A DNA stretch of 64,000 nucleotides from Pseudisothecium myosuroides (lineage: Eukaryota > Streptophyta > Bryopsida > Hypnales > Lembophyllaceae): contig OX637292.1 of NCBI GenBank assembly GCA_951799445.1, positions 8,497,296 through 8,561,295 of the forward strand, in the 5' to 3' direction. The notes beneath the pieces were generated by a model. That model did not search any database and was not told the origin of the DNA. It saw only the letters and a program-made list of their open reading frames with translations. Below are positions 45,701 through 57,531 of this stretch, piece after piece (position 1 is the first letter of the stretch; each line of letters opens with the position of its first letter). The position numbers and the translations under genes were made by a program.

Positions 45701-47310
45701 AAATTGTCAGTATCTTTACAAATTTCCAAGTCTGCTGATACTTGTTCACTCGGCAATTTGCCTTACCAACTAAAGTGTCAATTTAACAGACTTACTAAGG
45801 TTCAACTTATCTTCTTTATTTTGTTTGAAAAGGAATCAACAGAATTCTATCTGGTCTGAAGCCTAAATGTTCTTTTTGCAGGCAAAATTCACTCTAGGCA
45901 AATTGCTCCCTCTGGCTTCATGCTTAATTGCCAATTAGTCTCAACTGCTTCCTTTCTTTTCTTCTTTCCTCTCAATTTTTCAATTTTTTACTTAAGGTCT
46001 TTTAATCTTATTTGACAATTTGACGAACTTCACATAGCAGATGACTCATGTTCTATCCTCTTGACACTGTATCTATCCACTTCAGTTCCATCTCACAGAA
46101 AACTGGTCAGGTTTATGAAGACAAATGGACTGCTCGTTTTGAGACTCTCTTGGCAATTGTCTTTATTTGATTCAGCTTTAAACTCTTAGAACACAAAGAG
46201 ATCAACAACTTGACTCAAAAATCTACAGACACTATCAAAGAGATCAAAACTTTTTAAAAGCACAAAGTCGGTTCTTGGTAGTTAAATTGACTCACCGTAT
46301 CTCACAGTTGGTATGGTTCTCTCGCAGTTGACAATTTGTCCGTAACTCAGCAGGTTCTCAAACCCTAAACCACTAACACAGAAGAAAGACAATTAGTCAA
46401 TCCTTAATACAACTTAGTTTCTTTGGCAATTAGTCCAACTACTTCTGCATGAACACCTGCACATCTTCAATTTCAAATTGCGCTTTGTACACAAGTTAGA
46501 ATTCTCTCAGACAAATTGCCTACACTCAGATCCAATTATAAACAAATTGATCCTAATTACAACCCTAATCTTTCCAATTTCTCTCTTAATCTTCTACTTG
46601 CTGGTTAATCATGCTTAATCTATACTTATACTAATCCAGCATTTAAGTTTGATTATGGTAATTGATCATTGACTCGGAAGAACTTAGGGTTTCGACAATT
46701 TGTTTGTTTCTGTACAATTTGCTCACACAATTTGCAGCTCAAATCAAAATTTTGCACAAAACTTACAGTAAACCGACTCGCAATCTTGTCGCACTTCGTT
46801 TGATACCTCGACAATTTGCCACTCCACTTCCGCAAACAAACTTCAGTGTACTTCAGACAAGTTGTCACGCCTAAGTACTCTCAGACAACTCGTCTCAGTA
46901 TGCGCCAAATTGTTTCACAAGAATCGGGTTTCTTGATGACCGGGCTGGCCGGTATCCCGTAGCCTACCCGGTTATCAATGATAACCTTTCAAATTGTCTT
47001 GGCATTTAATGCCCATCTATTACTGCCTTCCCAAGATCTTATATTAATTCCCAATCAAATTGTCCTTATCCTTATCTCTTACTTACTTACAAGTTGTCTT
47101 TATTATTTTGTATATAATTACTTGAGAATTAATTTGTCTCCTTTTCATAATTAAAATAACCCGATAAGGTATAATAATAGTTTTTATTTTTTTATTTTTA
47201 TTTTTATTTTTATAAGGTAAATATTTATTGAAAAAAAAACTCAAAATTTGCTAGATAATTCGATTATTATAGCCTGCCCCCTACTTAATCCATAACTTGT
47301 CCTCAAGTTA
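39733..47310. promoter_or_regulatory. Dense array of GACAA-W-TTGTC palindromes across an element
   Basis: More than 60 close matches by eye, spaced mostly 30-150 bp, through noncoding DNA on both sides and through the 42009-45014 gene. Full 11-mers occur for example at 40310, 40727, 40835, 44403, 44760 and 46330, while most others differ at one or two end bases (GTCAATTTGTC, GGCAAATTGTC). The array stops abruptly: it is absent from the DUF7869-like element on the left and from copy C on the right, apart from chance-level single hits. The array therefore marks the extent of one element. Likely role: binding sites for a sequence-specific protein. Confidence 0.8.
42009..45014 (-). pseudogene. 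1,002-codon element gene (globular, coiled-coil, C-terminal domain) with three stops
   Basis: One reading frame runs from 45014 to 42009, broken only by TAG at 43982-43980, TAG at 43496-43494 and TGA at 43262-43260. Residues 1-260 form a helical domain containing 'LDWGQIVYEQVKAEIM', similar in place and pattern to the protein at 16252. A Pro/Thr/Ser linker and a long coiled coil follow (about 44110-43560), then a conserved-looking C-terminal domain (43217-42030) ending in a basic tail (KRRRRYY). No catalytic motif is recognised. At least 13 GACAAWTTGTC-like sites lie inside the coding sequence in all three frames. The start may be the ATG at 44936 (MAPKGELK) instead, because upstream residues overlap a motif-rich leader. 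Confidence 0.7.
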
Positions 47311-47344
47311 TGTAGGGTTTAAGGCGATAGCCATTATAACGGGT
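45015..47344. other. Motif-rich noncoding flank of the array element
   Basis: No credible gene. It consists of AT-rich DNA with a GACAAWTTGTC-like site about every 80-100 bp. The last 70 bp before copy C (47275-47344) lack hAT coding sequence, unlike the other side of copy C. Confidence 0.55.
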
Positions 47345-50259
47345 TGTGGGCGCAAGATTACCCACCCTTGGTAATAGAGCGAACACCGACCAGGTTCTAT
47401 GCCTTTATCCACATTTTTTAATATATGGGGGTGATGTGAGCGCGGTCCACTGTGCCTTCCAAGCAATGGATCTTTTTTGCTAACGTTTCCTAAGTGTCGT
47501 GGATGGCAGCGAATAATTAGAATGCATGTAGTAACTCACAAGGTAACTGCAATGCTCAGGGGTAGCGGTAAAATTCTAACTCTCTAACTATCTATCCTAT
47601 GTCGAGGGTAGACTGGGTAGTTGGCGTCATTTCTAACGTCCCTAACTATGTAAAAAGAGGAACCCCTATGTTCCTTCCATGAACCTCTAAGACTATCGTG
47701 GGATTTTAAGACTCCACCTAGAAGTTCTACTCTAAAGACTACTCTAAAGTTTAACTCTTACTCTAATCTTCACCCTCTAAATGAAACTCTAGGTTTTCAC
47801 TCTTTTAACTTGGGTTTAAATACTCACTACCGACTTTTAACTCTAGGTTTTTACTCCTAATTTAACTCTGAAATTTATCCTCGGAATTAAACTCTAGGTT
47901 TAACTTTCAACTCTGAGTTTTTACTCCTCTATTCTATTCTAAGTTTTACCTCTAATTCTATGTTCTTATTTCTAAACTACTCTAGGATTTACCCTCTAAA
48001 GTTAACTCTAAATTTTCCCTTTTCACTGTAGATTTTTACTCCTAATTTAACTCTAGGTTTTTGACTTTTAACTCTAAATTTTTACTTCTAAAATTAATCC
48101 CCAATTTTAACCTCTAGGTTTGACTCTACGTTTTCACTTTGACTCTAGATTTTTCTACTAACTCTAAAATTTTACTTCTACTTCTAACTTTTAACTTCTA
48201 CTTTTAGCTTTTCACTCTCACTTTTTACTCCCCAATTGACTAAAATTTAACCTTTTAATTTAATCTAAACTTTTGACTTTTGACTTTTGACTTCTACTTC
48301 CAAATTTAATCCTATCGTTTTAATCCTAGATTAGCTCTAAATGTTATCCTCCTAAATTTAATTCCAACTTTCGACCTCTGAATTTTAACTTCCCTAATTA
48401 AGATCTTAATTTAATCCTAGGTTTTTAACTTGCTATTTGATCTTTAATTTTAATCCTAAATCCTCCCTCTAATCTAATCCTAATTCCCGTCCATTGTTTC
48501 TTGTGGTTCACTTTTAATTAAAATTTCCCCGTTCTACCCCCTACCGCTTAACTTAGCTTGACGCGGTCAGTTTACGGTCAAATCTTAATTATAAGATGTT
48601 TTCGGAAACCTCTATTTCTAATCTATCAACTTTTGAATCTAAACTTCTAATCTACACTAATCTCGGATGCTAATCACGCTCTAAGGGCAGATTAGGGCAA
48701 TAAATGCTAATTAGGGAGAAACATCAAAGACTAAATCAAAAACTCACCTCTTCACTACCGGTGTCGGAAATGACTTCGTCCACGTCCACGTGTGCATCCT
48801 CACGCTCCATGGTAGTCTTTGGCTTTGTTTTGAATTTTTCCCAAGCTCACCGCTTATTGAGAAAATATTACAATTTTGATGATCTAAACTCCCTCTTTCC
48901 CTTCCTCCTTTTCTTTTTTTTCTTCCCCTCTCTTCTACACTAGCACTATTCCACCTAAGCTTTTATGAGTCTTACACTATGGTTTCAAACTACGAGAAGG
49001 GTTTAAATGTTCTTCCTACCCTCTTACACAATTTGCCTTTGCGTCATCCTAATCCTCCTCCCAACGGTCACCATAAATTCTCAAGATTTCCCTCCCTAAG
49101 TCTACCTAGGCTTAGACCTAGGTTACTATTTATCGTCTCTCTCCTTTTTGTTCTCTACTTCATCTCCTTCTTCCTAATCTCCCTCCATTGTTCAAGTGTG
49201 TATTTGGTTGGTTAGAATGGAGGTTTCAAGTGTGCGTGCAGGTGTGACGTGGAGGGTGCAATTATGTGTGTAGGAGTGATGTGAGGTGTTCGACTCTCTT
49301 CCTTCCCTTCCCTTTGTTCTTTAGTCACAACTTGGAAGTTTGGGAATTTTTGGCCTTGGATCCCCACTGGGTTTAACTGGTTTTCTAAACTAGCTCTACC
49401 TCTAATTTCCTAAACTAGATCTATTACTGACTTCCTAAACTAGAGTTATCACTAGGTTCCTAAACTAGAGTTATCACTAATTTCCTAAACTAGATCTATA
49501 ACTAATTTTCTAAACTAGGTTCTGATTAGTGGAGAGTTTTTTCAAACAAAAACCAAAGTTGGGGCCCCGCAGAGCATCATCCCGTTGTGGTCTGGAAATC
49601 AGCCATGATGCATGTGAGACATGGTCAGTCTAACCAAATCGCAAGACCGGCCAAGTTTGGGGCGCTGGACAGGCAGTGTACCGGCTTGGTCTACCGGCCC
49701 TGTACCGGCTGCCGCTAGGCTCCGTTACTGCAGCTGGGCTCCGTTACTGTGCTGGCTCCGTTACTGTAGCTGGCTCCGTTACTGCAGCTGGGCTGGTCGC
49801 TGGGCTGGCTGGTCGCTGGGCTGGCTGGTCCGTTGGCACCACAAAATTTTTAATCACCCCAACGGGTTCCCTTAGGGGAACCCACTTAACCAATAAAAAT
49901 TGGAGTTTTGGAAAAAATTAGTGTTTGGAGTCAAGGCTTCGCCGTCCGGGGGTTAGGCCCGAGGTTGTGAAGCAAGACGTTTGGCTTAGCAACCACGTAT
50001 ACCAGGGCTAGGTAACTAAACTTGGCCCACCACTTCCTACTTCATGCTAGACTCTAATATCTTGGAAGCTAAACTCTGGAGGTTTCCACAAAGGTCTTGG
50101 AAACTAGACTTTGGAACTAAAACCCGGGGGAAGTGCAAAGCTTTGCCGTTAAGTTGGTTTTAACACCAACTTTAGGACTTTTTGACACCTCGGGGGTTCA
50201 AGGCTTCGCCGTCTATACTTTTAACACATGTTCTAGGACTTCAACTTGTCACTAGTTCA

Positions 50260-50690
50260 AAGCTTTGCCGTTTCCAAGGGGGGGTCCACACAACAAGGGG
50301 AGTATTAGAAGAAGGTAGAAAAGACAAACGTAAAGAACACACGTGGCGAAGCCAAAGCTTCGCCGTCCCGAGGGGGGGTCCACACAACAAGGGGAATATT
50401 AGAAGAAGGTAGAAAAGACAAACGTAAAGAACATACGTGGCGAAGCCAAAGCTTCGCCGTCCCGAGGGGGGGTCCACACAACAAGGGGAGTATTAGAAGA
50501 AGGTAGGAAAGACAAAGTTAAAGAATACACGTGACAAAGCCAAAGCTTCGCCGTCCCGAGGGGGGGTCCACACAACAAAGGGAGTATTAGAAGAAGGTAG
50601 AAAAGACAAAGTTAAAGAACACACTTGACAAAGCCAAAGCTTCGCCGTCCCGAGGGGGGGTCCACGCAACAAGGGGAGTATTAGAAGAGG
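50260..50690 (-). repeat. About five 94-bp tandem units in LTR copy C
   Basis: GCCAAAGCTTCGCCGTCCC recurs near 50351, 50445, 50539 and 50632, each followed by GAGGGGGGGTCCAC. A partial first unit lies near 50260. Units are nearly identical to one another, more so than to copies A and B, which indicates local homogenisation. Confidence 0.8.
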
Positions 50691-51107
50691 ATGAGAATAC
50701 ACAAGTGAGGAAAACAACACGGTTAGGACACGTAAAGACACACAACTTCACAAGCTAAAGGCCCCCCAAAGCGGCATCGCCAAGGTACGGTGGGGGGTGA
50801 CTTTAGGATTAGGACAAGATACCAAAAGACTCCTAAACTCACAAGTTAGATCACAAAGGAACTACAAGAGAGAGATGAGGACTCTTAACTCGTAACAAAG
50901 GTATAACAAACGCACGAGAAGTACACAAGGCAAGATAGAAGGACCCCCTAAGGACCTTCAAAGCTTGAAATCTAGCAACAACGGAGCAAAAAGTGCTCCA
51001 AAAACACTATAGAGGTTTTTGGCTTCAAACGCCAAAATATCCAAAGCAAATTGGATCCACGGACCCAAACAAAAGTGAGGGGGTGTTTTAGAGAGAGAAA
51101 TGGGGCC

Positions 51108-51115
51108 CTTATATA
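51108..51115 (-). promoter_or_regulatory. TATA box within LTR copy C
   Basis: CTTATATA on the plus strand, matching the sites at 18319 and 30686. Confidence 0.5.
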
Positions 51116-52405
51116 GGTTTCCCAAGGGCTCACCCCTCTCTCTAAAGCTCTAAGGTAACCTTATCAACGGGGATTTTCATCCTCATCCTCAAAGATTTTC
51201 ATCCTACATCCTAAATTTCTACTTCTACCATCTATGCTGGACCAACATCCTAACTTTTGGAGATTAGCTCCAATCGTTGAACGGATTGCGCCGTTGGATC
51301 CAGAACGCCGTGTTTAGTCCTAAGCCCCTTTATCCCCCGTACCGAGGCCAAAAACCCATCTTAGGCTAATTTAGTTTAAAAACCAAATCGTGGTAAAATC
51401 CTAGATCTTGGGGGTCTCCTATTTTGAGAAATGTGAATAGCCTAGGGTCTCCGGTAGGTGCGAGAGAGTCGGGAAGGACTTTTGGTTGACTTCGTTTCGC
51501 CATCGTATGGTCCCGGAATGCCGGTCAACGTGGCGGGGACCCCGCCACGTGGTTAATTCCCGAGGAATCTTGCCAGTTCGGGTACTTGCCGCTATCGGAA
51601 TGTCGTGAAACTTCACGGAGCGCATTATTAACATAAAACAAGCTAGTCTAATTTTTAGTGAGATTTTATTGTAACCTGGGTAATTTCCATGAAATTCCCG
51701 TTGGAGGTTAGGAGAATTGACCACCCGGAAAAAGGTTCTTCTGCAAGTCGGAAGATGCCGGGATTTTTCACGTGACCTCTCAGGGAGTCGCATGAAAGAC
51801 GTGCGGGTGTGTTCCCGTACCTGGCACGATTGGTCAATGGAGATTTAAACTGGACATCTCCTTGAATCAGCGACGGTGCGGGAATCTTCTGCAGGTGGAG
51901 GAATCTTGGCGAACCGATTTCGCCGTCGGACTCCTGGCATGGGATTCACCCTAGAACACCATCCTTGGGCTGTAGATTCCTCCATGGGCCCGGTCTTGCG
52001 TGAGTGGCTCCTGCATGCTAACAATCGGGATTTTGGGAATTCGTCGATCTAATGGGGAATTCTAAATCTAACTCTAGGACCCGACCTAGTGGCCTCGCTG
52101 TGGATCCTTCGGACTGACCTAGCCATGAATCGCCACATTCATGGTGGGATTTAGCCCTTTTGGGGCTGTGTGACTCGAATCCTCCAAATCTAACCTTTTC
52201 GTTATTTCTACACTATTTTAGGCAAGGTTTGGGGGATTCTAAGTAAGAAACACAAATCTAGACCAAATACTATAATGGATATGACACAACCCTATTTCGG
52301 TTCTACACTCTTTTTATGGATTTTTCTATACTTTTATCAACTTTAAATTGCAAATTTCCAAAAAAATAATTCTACGAGTCCCAAGTGACAAATTGGGAGC
52401 TCACA

Positions 52406-53976
52406 AGAAGGTATGGGTTTAAAAGAGCCCCAGCATACATGAGATCATTCTCCACTAATTCCCATCGATTCTGAAATGCCTGCTACAGTGGTTTCACTTC
52501 TTCCTTGGTCAAGCGAAAAGGTGGATTATCTATATTCAACACATGTTTCCGCATTTTCCGCATAATATGTAGAACCTTGCCCGTGCATGGTGTCTTTGCA
52601 TCTAGATCACGGAGGCCATAAACAACAGGGTCCAGCAATTCAACCAAATTCTTGCAATTCTTCCAGAATTCAGAGCTGTTCAGTATCCTCTTTACAAGTC
52701 GAGACTTTGTACAACTATTGCCTTTCTTGTCCGACAAGGTCCTCACGTATGTATCCCAACGCGGGTCAATCACACTTTGTTTTAATGCACTCTTCACCTT
52801 CAGCAAGCGCTTCAATGCAATGAAATTAGAGGCAAATCTTGTTTCCCCCGGCATCAACAAGCTCAATTCCTTTTCGTAAGTACGAAATAATACAAGCGGC
52901 ATGTGTCGCTTTCTAAAAAACTTAAGCACCATTTGTGCTTCATTAACCAAATTCCCTATCCATCCTTCGTTGCTTCAATCTTTGAGCAACAAATTCAAGG
53001 CGTGGACCACGCATCCTTGGAAAAAAATGTGCGAATACTTCTTTGTTATAATTTGCACGGCTTTAGGATTCACAGGAGCATTATCCGAGGTTATTTGCAC
53101 CACATTCTGAGGCCCTACCTTCTGTATAAATGTGTCCAAAACAGTTGCCAAATACTCTGCATTTTTTTGAAACCCACTTGTGTTCACTGATCCCAAGAAT
53201 TGTTCTCCCGCGGAAGACACGAGCATCACATTTATCAATGGCTGATTTGTAACTGAGCTCCATCCATCAGTAGACAATGTTGCACCAAATTTTTGGATAC
53301 TATTTTCTGTTCGCTTGTGCAATTTCACCTCAATACCTCCCTTCACTTGGTCTAACAATTTTGTTCGTAAAGCGTTATACGAAGGAGGGCTGCATGGCCT
53401 TTTGAACTCAGCCATTCTCTTCACTACCTCTTTGAATACTTCACTTCTTGCTACCGCAAACGGTATGTTTGCTGAATAGAAAAAATTAGCCCACAACATA
53501 TTCAAATTGCGTCTACCAGCTTCTTCAAAACCATCTGTTGGCTGGCATTGTCTACGAGGCCTACTGATGGAAGAAGGTGGAGTTTCTTGTTGGCTCCTGG
53601 ATTCTGTATTTTGGTTCATTCCCGAAGCTGAACGAGGTGTTTCAATGGGAGCTGTGCACGAGTCCTTTTGAGTTGAACGGTCTGAATCCTTTCCATTTGG
53701 CATACTATTTGTGACTATTGGAAGATGTTGGCCATCTACATTCTCAAGATCCAATCTCTGTGGGAATGATCCATCACACCGAAGAAAAAGAGTTCGAACT
53801 CCAGATGTCAATCGCGTACATAGGCTTATTCCTGTGTCACGAGCACCATTCTTCCCTTCATATCCCAAATGACTCAACATGCGGCACTTTCGATTCGTAA
53901 ATTCCAAGCTGCATGCTTGGCACTTCACTTTACCACTTGATGTAACAGTATACCATTCTGAGAAATCCTTCTTCAT
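52406..53976 (-). pseudogene. hAT transposase (BED finger, DUF659 type), truncated by copy C
   Basis: The ATG at 53976 opens a frame with a BED-type zinc finger (CQACSLEF..H, about residues 20-37), a Ser/Pro/Gln-rich linker, and a DUF659-like hAT core: STDGWSSVTNQPLIN (about residue 245), ITSDNAPVN (about 305) and GCVVHALNLLLKD. An in-frame TGA (52977-52975) and TAG (52485-52483) interrupt it. The frame then runs on (QNRWELVEND..) to the edge of copy C at 52405, where the last part, including the expected dimerisation region, is missing. The missing part is not on the other side of copy C. It belongs to a different hAT lineage from the gene at 24562. Confidence 0.8.
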
Positions 53977-54702
53977 TGTGAAAAGCTTCTTCCCATTTCC
54001 ACTTTGAAATTACCAATATTCGCTCAGACTTTAATAAAATACATGTGCATTCAAATCATCATATATCATTGTATCATGTATCAAATAAAAGTATTGCATG
54101 AAGCCTTGGAAACCCAAGCCCCCCTATTCACTGAACTATGCATTACCAAGCAAGAGACACAAGAAATGTAACTCTAGCCCTTGGAAATCTTAACATTCAG
54201 GTTAACAGGAGTGATTTCAACTACCTTCTTCCTTGCTCTTATACGTTTGAGTTGCTGAAATCAAACTAAACGTTAGAAGAAGCCCCAATGGACAGGCGGG
54301 CGGACGGGCGGGCGGGCGGACGGGCGGACAGATAGGATTCATTTTTTTTTTTTTCATAAAACCATGACAGTGAACACAAGAGAAACAAAGTATTATACTA
54401 TTATACAAACCAAGAAATCGTTGTGCCAAACACAACACAAATGAAGAGAACATCATCAACAAAGAAGGCCAAAAAATACATAAAAATATATATATTAATA
54501 TATGAATAAGACAATAAAAACATTTGACGGGGGCAAACCGATACAAATTAGAAAGAAGTTATGATATGTGCAATTCAAAAACGACAAAAACTGAAAAAGT
54601 GCCATACTTAGAGTGCAAATTAAAGTAATAAAGCCTATACTATTTAGTAATCTTCTATTAGTACTAATGTAGGTTTGTAGTCGAAAATGAAACATTTTTC
54701 TA
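53977..54702. other. Spacer between hAT and RING genes
   Basis: AT-rich, with the simple repeat at 54284. No supported gene. The minus-strand frames here are low complexity. Confidence 0.4.
54284..54332. repeat. GGGCGGAC simple repeat
   Basis: A short run of GGGCGGACGGGC units followed by a T-run at 54341-54353. It resembles the CGGACGGG run at 14690-14765. Confidence 0.8.
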
Positions 54703-56196
54703 TTACATTCTGGCACCATTATTGTCTTCCATATCACGAGATGTCCCCTCCCTCTCCATGAGTCTTCTATTTGTTCGACGAGGTACTGGTTGAGGACTCC
54801 CTTGTTGAAGGCAATTCTGAAGTTCACGGGAAGCTCCTACTTCCATATCAACCCTCTCAAATTGTCTTTTTGTTTTTCGAGAGTGGTCATCTTCTTCTGT
54901 AATCTTCCGTTTGTTTTTGCGCTTCGGAGACAACTCCACTTCACGCGCCTTCAAAGTCCGGACAACAGAATCTACTTCTTGCAGAAGTTTTTGAATTTCC
55001 TCGTCCTCGTTTCTCACATAGAATTGATTGAGATCGCCATTTGCATTTTCCCCCCCTAGACAATTCTTCCACTTCGCGATAACATCATCCATCCTCCTAT
55101 CGAATGCTCGAGCAACATCTTCCATTTTATGGTCTTGCGTTAATATTTGATCCAAGTCCACTCTGGAACGCACCTTTGCTGCTTCTTCCAACTTTGATAA
55201 AACGAGGACCCGTCCTATCAAATCATGGTTGTACCTCTAATATTGCACAACGACTTCAGGGTCGCGTTCTACCTTTACCAAACGGTCATCGGTCTCATCT
55301 TTCTTCCATTCCGCCTCGGGAAATCGAAAGAATTTATTGTGTTCAATGCTCCAATGTCCTCCCATGCTACGATAGAATAATTCTCGAGACTCAAGCATCG
55401 GAATTCCAAAGGCACGCAACTCCACTTCCACGTCCCGCGTCATCCAAAAATACTTATCCATTGGAGTAACCTCGGGATTAATCAACCCATGTATGCTTAG
55501 GGTAGAATCCCAATCAATTGCTTTTCCCCAATGCAAATAGTTCTGGAATTTGTATGGCGCTTGGTCAAGGGGAAGGTTCCATCGATTGTACTCGTGACCC
55601 GGTGGCATCAAAATCGAAATCCCTAGCATTTCAAAAAGTCTTATAGCCAAAGGAATACGGCACATGGGACAACGGGCGGCATACGTTGCGGCCCTTTGGA
55701 TACAAAGAATATGGAAAGAATGGCCACATTGGCCCAAAGTTAAACATCCTTCGGGCCCAAAACCATGCTGGCAAAGACAACACTTCCCTTTCAACACGAA
55801 ATCATTAGGATTACTGCCAAGCACAAGTATCTTTTCTTCATCAAATATGTGAGCAGACAATGTGTTGTAAACTACCCATCCTTCTTCCACTTCTTTGGCC
55901 CAATTGATGTCCTCGGAATGATAGGATTTGCCGTGGTTTAGGCGCTCAAACATTCGATCCATGTCTCCCCAAACCGTAACCTGCACATCAGGATTTGCTC
56001 TTTCATCCTCCATCTTTCTCTTGAGACGCAAATAAAAGCTCTCCACGTGATTGTATGTTTTGTCCGACTCCATTGCATACGTGAGAAGCCCACTCATGAG
56101 TCGAGAGGACACGCGTGCAGGATCTTGTAGTTGCCTCGCCCAAAACATCCAATGCAAGTCCCCTGAATCCTTTGGAAGGATAAACGTTATATTCAT
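54703..56196 (-). pseudogene. RING-H2 finger protein of an element, with one in-frame TAG
   Basis: The frame starts near 56196 and has a RING-H2 finger at about residues 138-181: CCLC, then CGHSFHILC and CPMC, all eight metal ligands in the right order. RING fingers usually act as ubiquitin ligases. The rest (TRDVEVELRAF.., SMGGHWSIEHNKFFRF) is not recognised. A TAG at 55239-55237 interrupts the frame, which continues open to 54703 with a helical segment and a nuclear-type patch (KRKNKRK, TKRQF). A further upstream exon or frameshifted start is likely (minus frame 56275-56200: WDETWAKMKT). It could belong to the neighbouring hAT element or to the 56.5-64 kb element. Confidence 0.6.
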
Positions 56197-56275
56197 TAAA
56201 ATGAGAGTTTTCCACCGAATTGGGAGTCGCCGAGGTCTTCATTTTGGCCCAAGTTTCATCCCAAAGCACCCACAA

Positions 56276-56559
56276 CCCGTATTAGTTGAACACAACATAA
56301 GCATATAAAACTAAAATTGCAAGACATCATCTAAGATGCATCAACCAAATTGAAATACATCCTAAAAATTGTTGTATTTATAATGAAGTATGAATGTTTC
56401 ATACAATGGGTATACATATTTGCACTTCGATTCACAAAAAGACAATGAAAATATAAATAACTGCCGTGAGTGTGATTCACTCTAGCTTTGAGCTCTATTT
56501 AATCCCTGCACAATGCTATCATGTATGTATAGACTCTGAATCTACAATATGAACAGACA
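56276..56559. other. Spacer, nothing recognised
   Basis: AT-rich DNA between the RING gene and the Pro/Ser-rich gene. Confidence 0.4.
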
Positions 56560-57159
56560 CTATATGTGCGATTTACTCTTCTGCAACTCCCTTGCCCTCA
56601 GCATCTCCAGTCCACGACTGTACCCAGTATTATTTCCCCCTTTGCATTCTCGAAACCACTGGAGCCTCTGCAATTCTAGGAACTTTCGGTCCCACATATC
56701 GTAAACAGAAGGAGGACAAGGTCTCAGCGGATTTTTTTCGTGTGTCTTGGTCTTCCGCACACCTAGAGATTGGACACGGTTACGAGGGACTGGCGGAGGC
56801 ATAGAGGGGCCTCTAGCGAGTCCATCACTTGATGGGGGCTCTGACATCACCCTAGTCATGGAGACTGGAGTTTTGGCAACCTCGTAAAGTCTTCGTTGCG
56901 TGACTCTCTCCGAGGCCGAAGGCGACATTCGCGAACTACTAGGATCTCGGAACCTAAGAGGAGACGGAGAGCAGGACTTCGGAAGAGGGGGCGCTCCATT
57001 TGGAGGACTGTCGACCACACCGTCTTCTATGGGCTTTATTGAGAAGTCCATTGTTGAGTTGGCAGTAGCAGCGGAGCAGAGGAAGTTCCCTGTACTGAAA
57101 ATAGCGTTCTGGCCATAGTCGAGGAAGGAGTCCGCTGACGCTTCGCAGGTAAGACTCAC
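56560..57159 (-). CDS. Pro/Ser/Arg-rich protein of unknown function
   Basis: An open frame of about 199 codons with possible start GTG/ATG uncertainty: the first ATG inside is at MDFSIKPIED, and the frame may begin at a splice acceptor near 57160. It is rich in Pro, Ser and Arg (PPNGAPPLPKSCSPSP, SMPPPVPRNRVQ) and ends in a helical, basic segment (KFLELQRLQWFRECKGG). No domain is recognised. It lies on the same strand as the FCP1-like and ParB/methyltransferase-like genes and close to two AGGTCGA-type motifs at 57310 and 57433, so it probably belongs to the same element. A real gene is likely but not certain. Confidence 0.4.
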   Translation of the reverse strand: MSLTCEASADSFLDYGQNAIFSTGNFLCSAATANSTMDFSIKPIEDGVVDSPPNGAPPLPKSCSPSPLRFRDPSSSRMSPSASERVTQRRLYEVAKTPVSMTRVMSEPPSSDGLARGPSMPPPVPRNRVQSLGVRKTKTHEKNPLRPCPPSVYDMWDRKFLELQRLQWFRECKGGNNTGYSRGLEMLRARELQKSKSHI

Positions 57160-57531
57160 TTCTTGTAGTGGAGAGGTTGCAGTGCGAAAACTCTGGAAGC
57201 AAATGTTACTTAGAACACATTCAATTGAGGCAGGGAGAGAGATTCACACAAAGAAGAACAATCCACAACCATGTAACGAAATCAGTTTGACAAACCAGCT
57301 CAGCACATTAGGTCGACCCAACCTAAACCAACATAGCCATTTCTGTAGCGATAAAGCTTTCCCGTTGAATTTATTGCACAAATGGTGTCTACAAAATGAA
57401 AAAAGATCACGCATCAGAATTATGTACAGATGAGGTCGATGCGATCTAAACTGCAAAAGCGTAAAAAAAGGCCGCGATCTAATTGCCCCCAAGCTTGGTT
57501 GGACCTCAACCCCGGAACCTTAAAACGTTAT

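Larger units (their letters stand above)
47345..52405 (-). mobile_element. Copy C of the 5-kb TG..CA element, diverged, no target duplication
   Basis: Same orientation and ends as copy B (TGTGGGCGCAAG..GGGAGCTCACA). It is 5,061 bp. Flanking pentamers are CGGGT (47340-47344) and AGAAG (52406-52410), so there is no duplication. Its right side cuts a hAT gene, while the left side is unrelated array-element DNA. It differs from A and B by a different hypervariable block (GGCTCCGTTACTG repeats, 49720-49790), a shorter AT tract and about five instead of three 94-bp units, so it is a separate subfamily. The missing duplication suggests recombination between two copies or deletion of a flank. Confidence 0.8.

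Noticed and set aside
49621..49921. Plus-strand frames through GGCTCCGTTACTG repeats in copy C
   Set aside because: Tandem-repeat translation in two overlapping frames, without domain.
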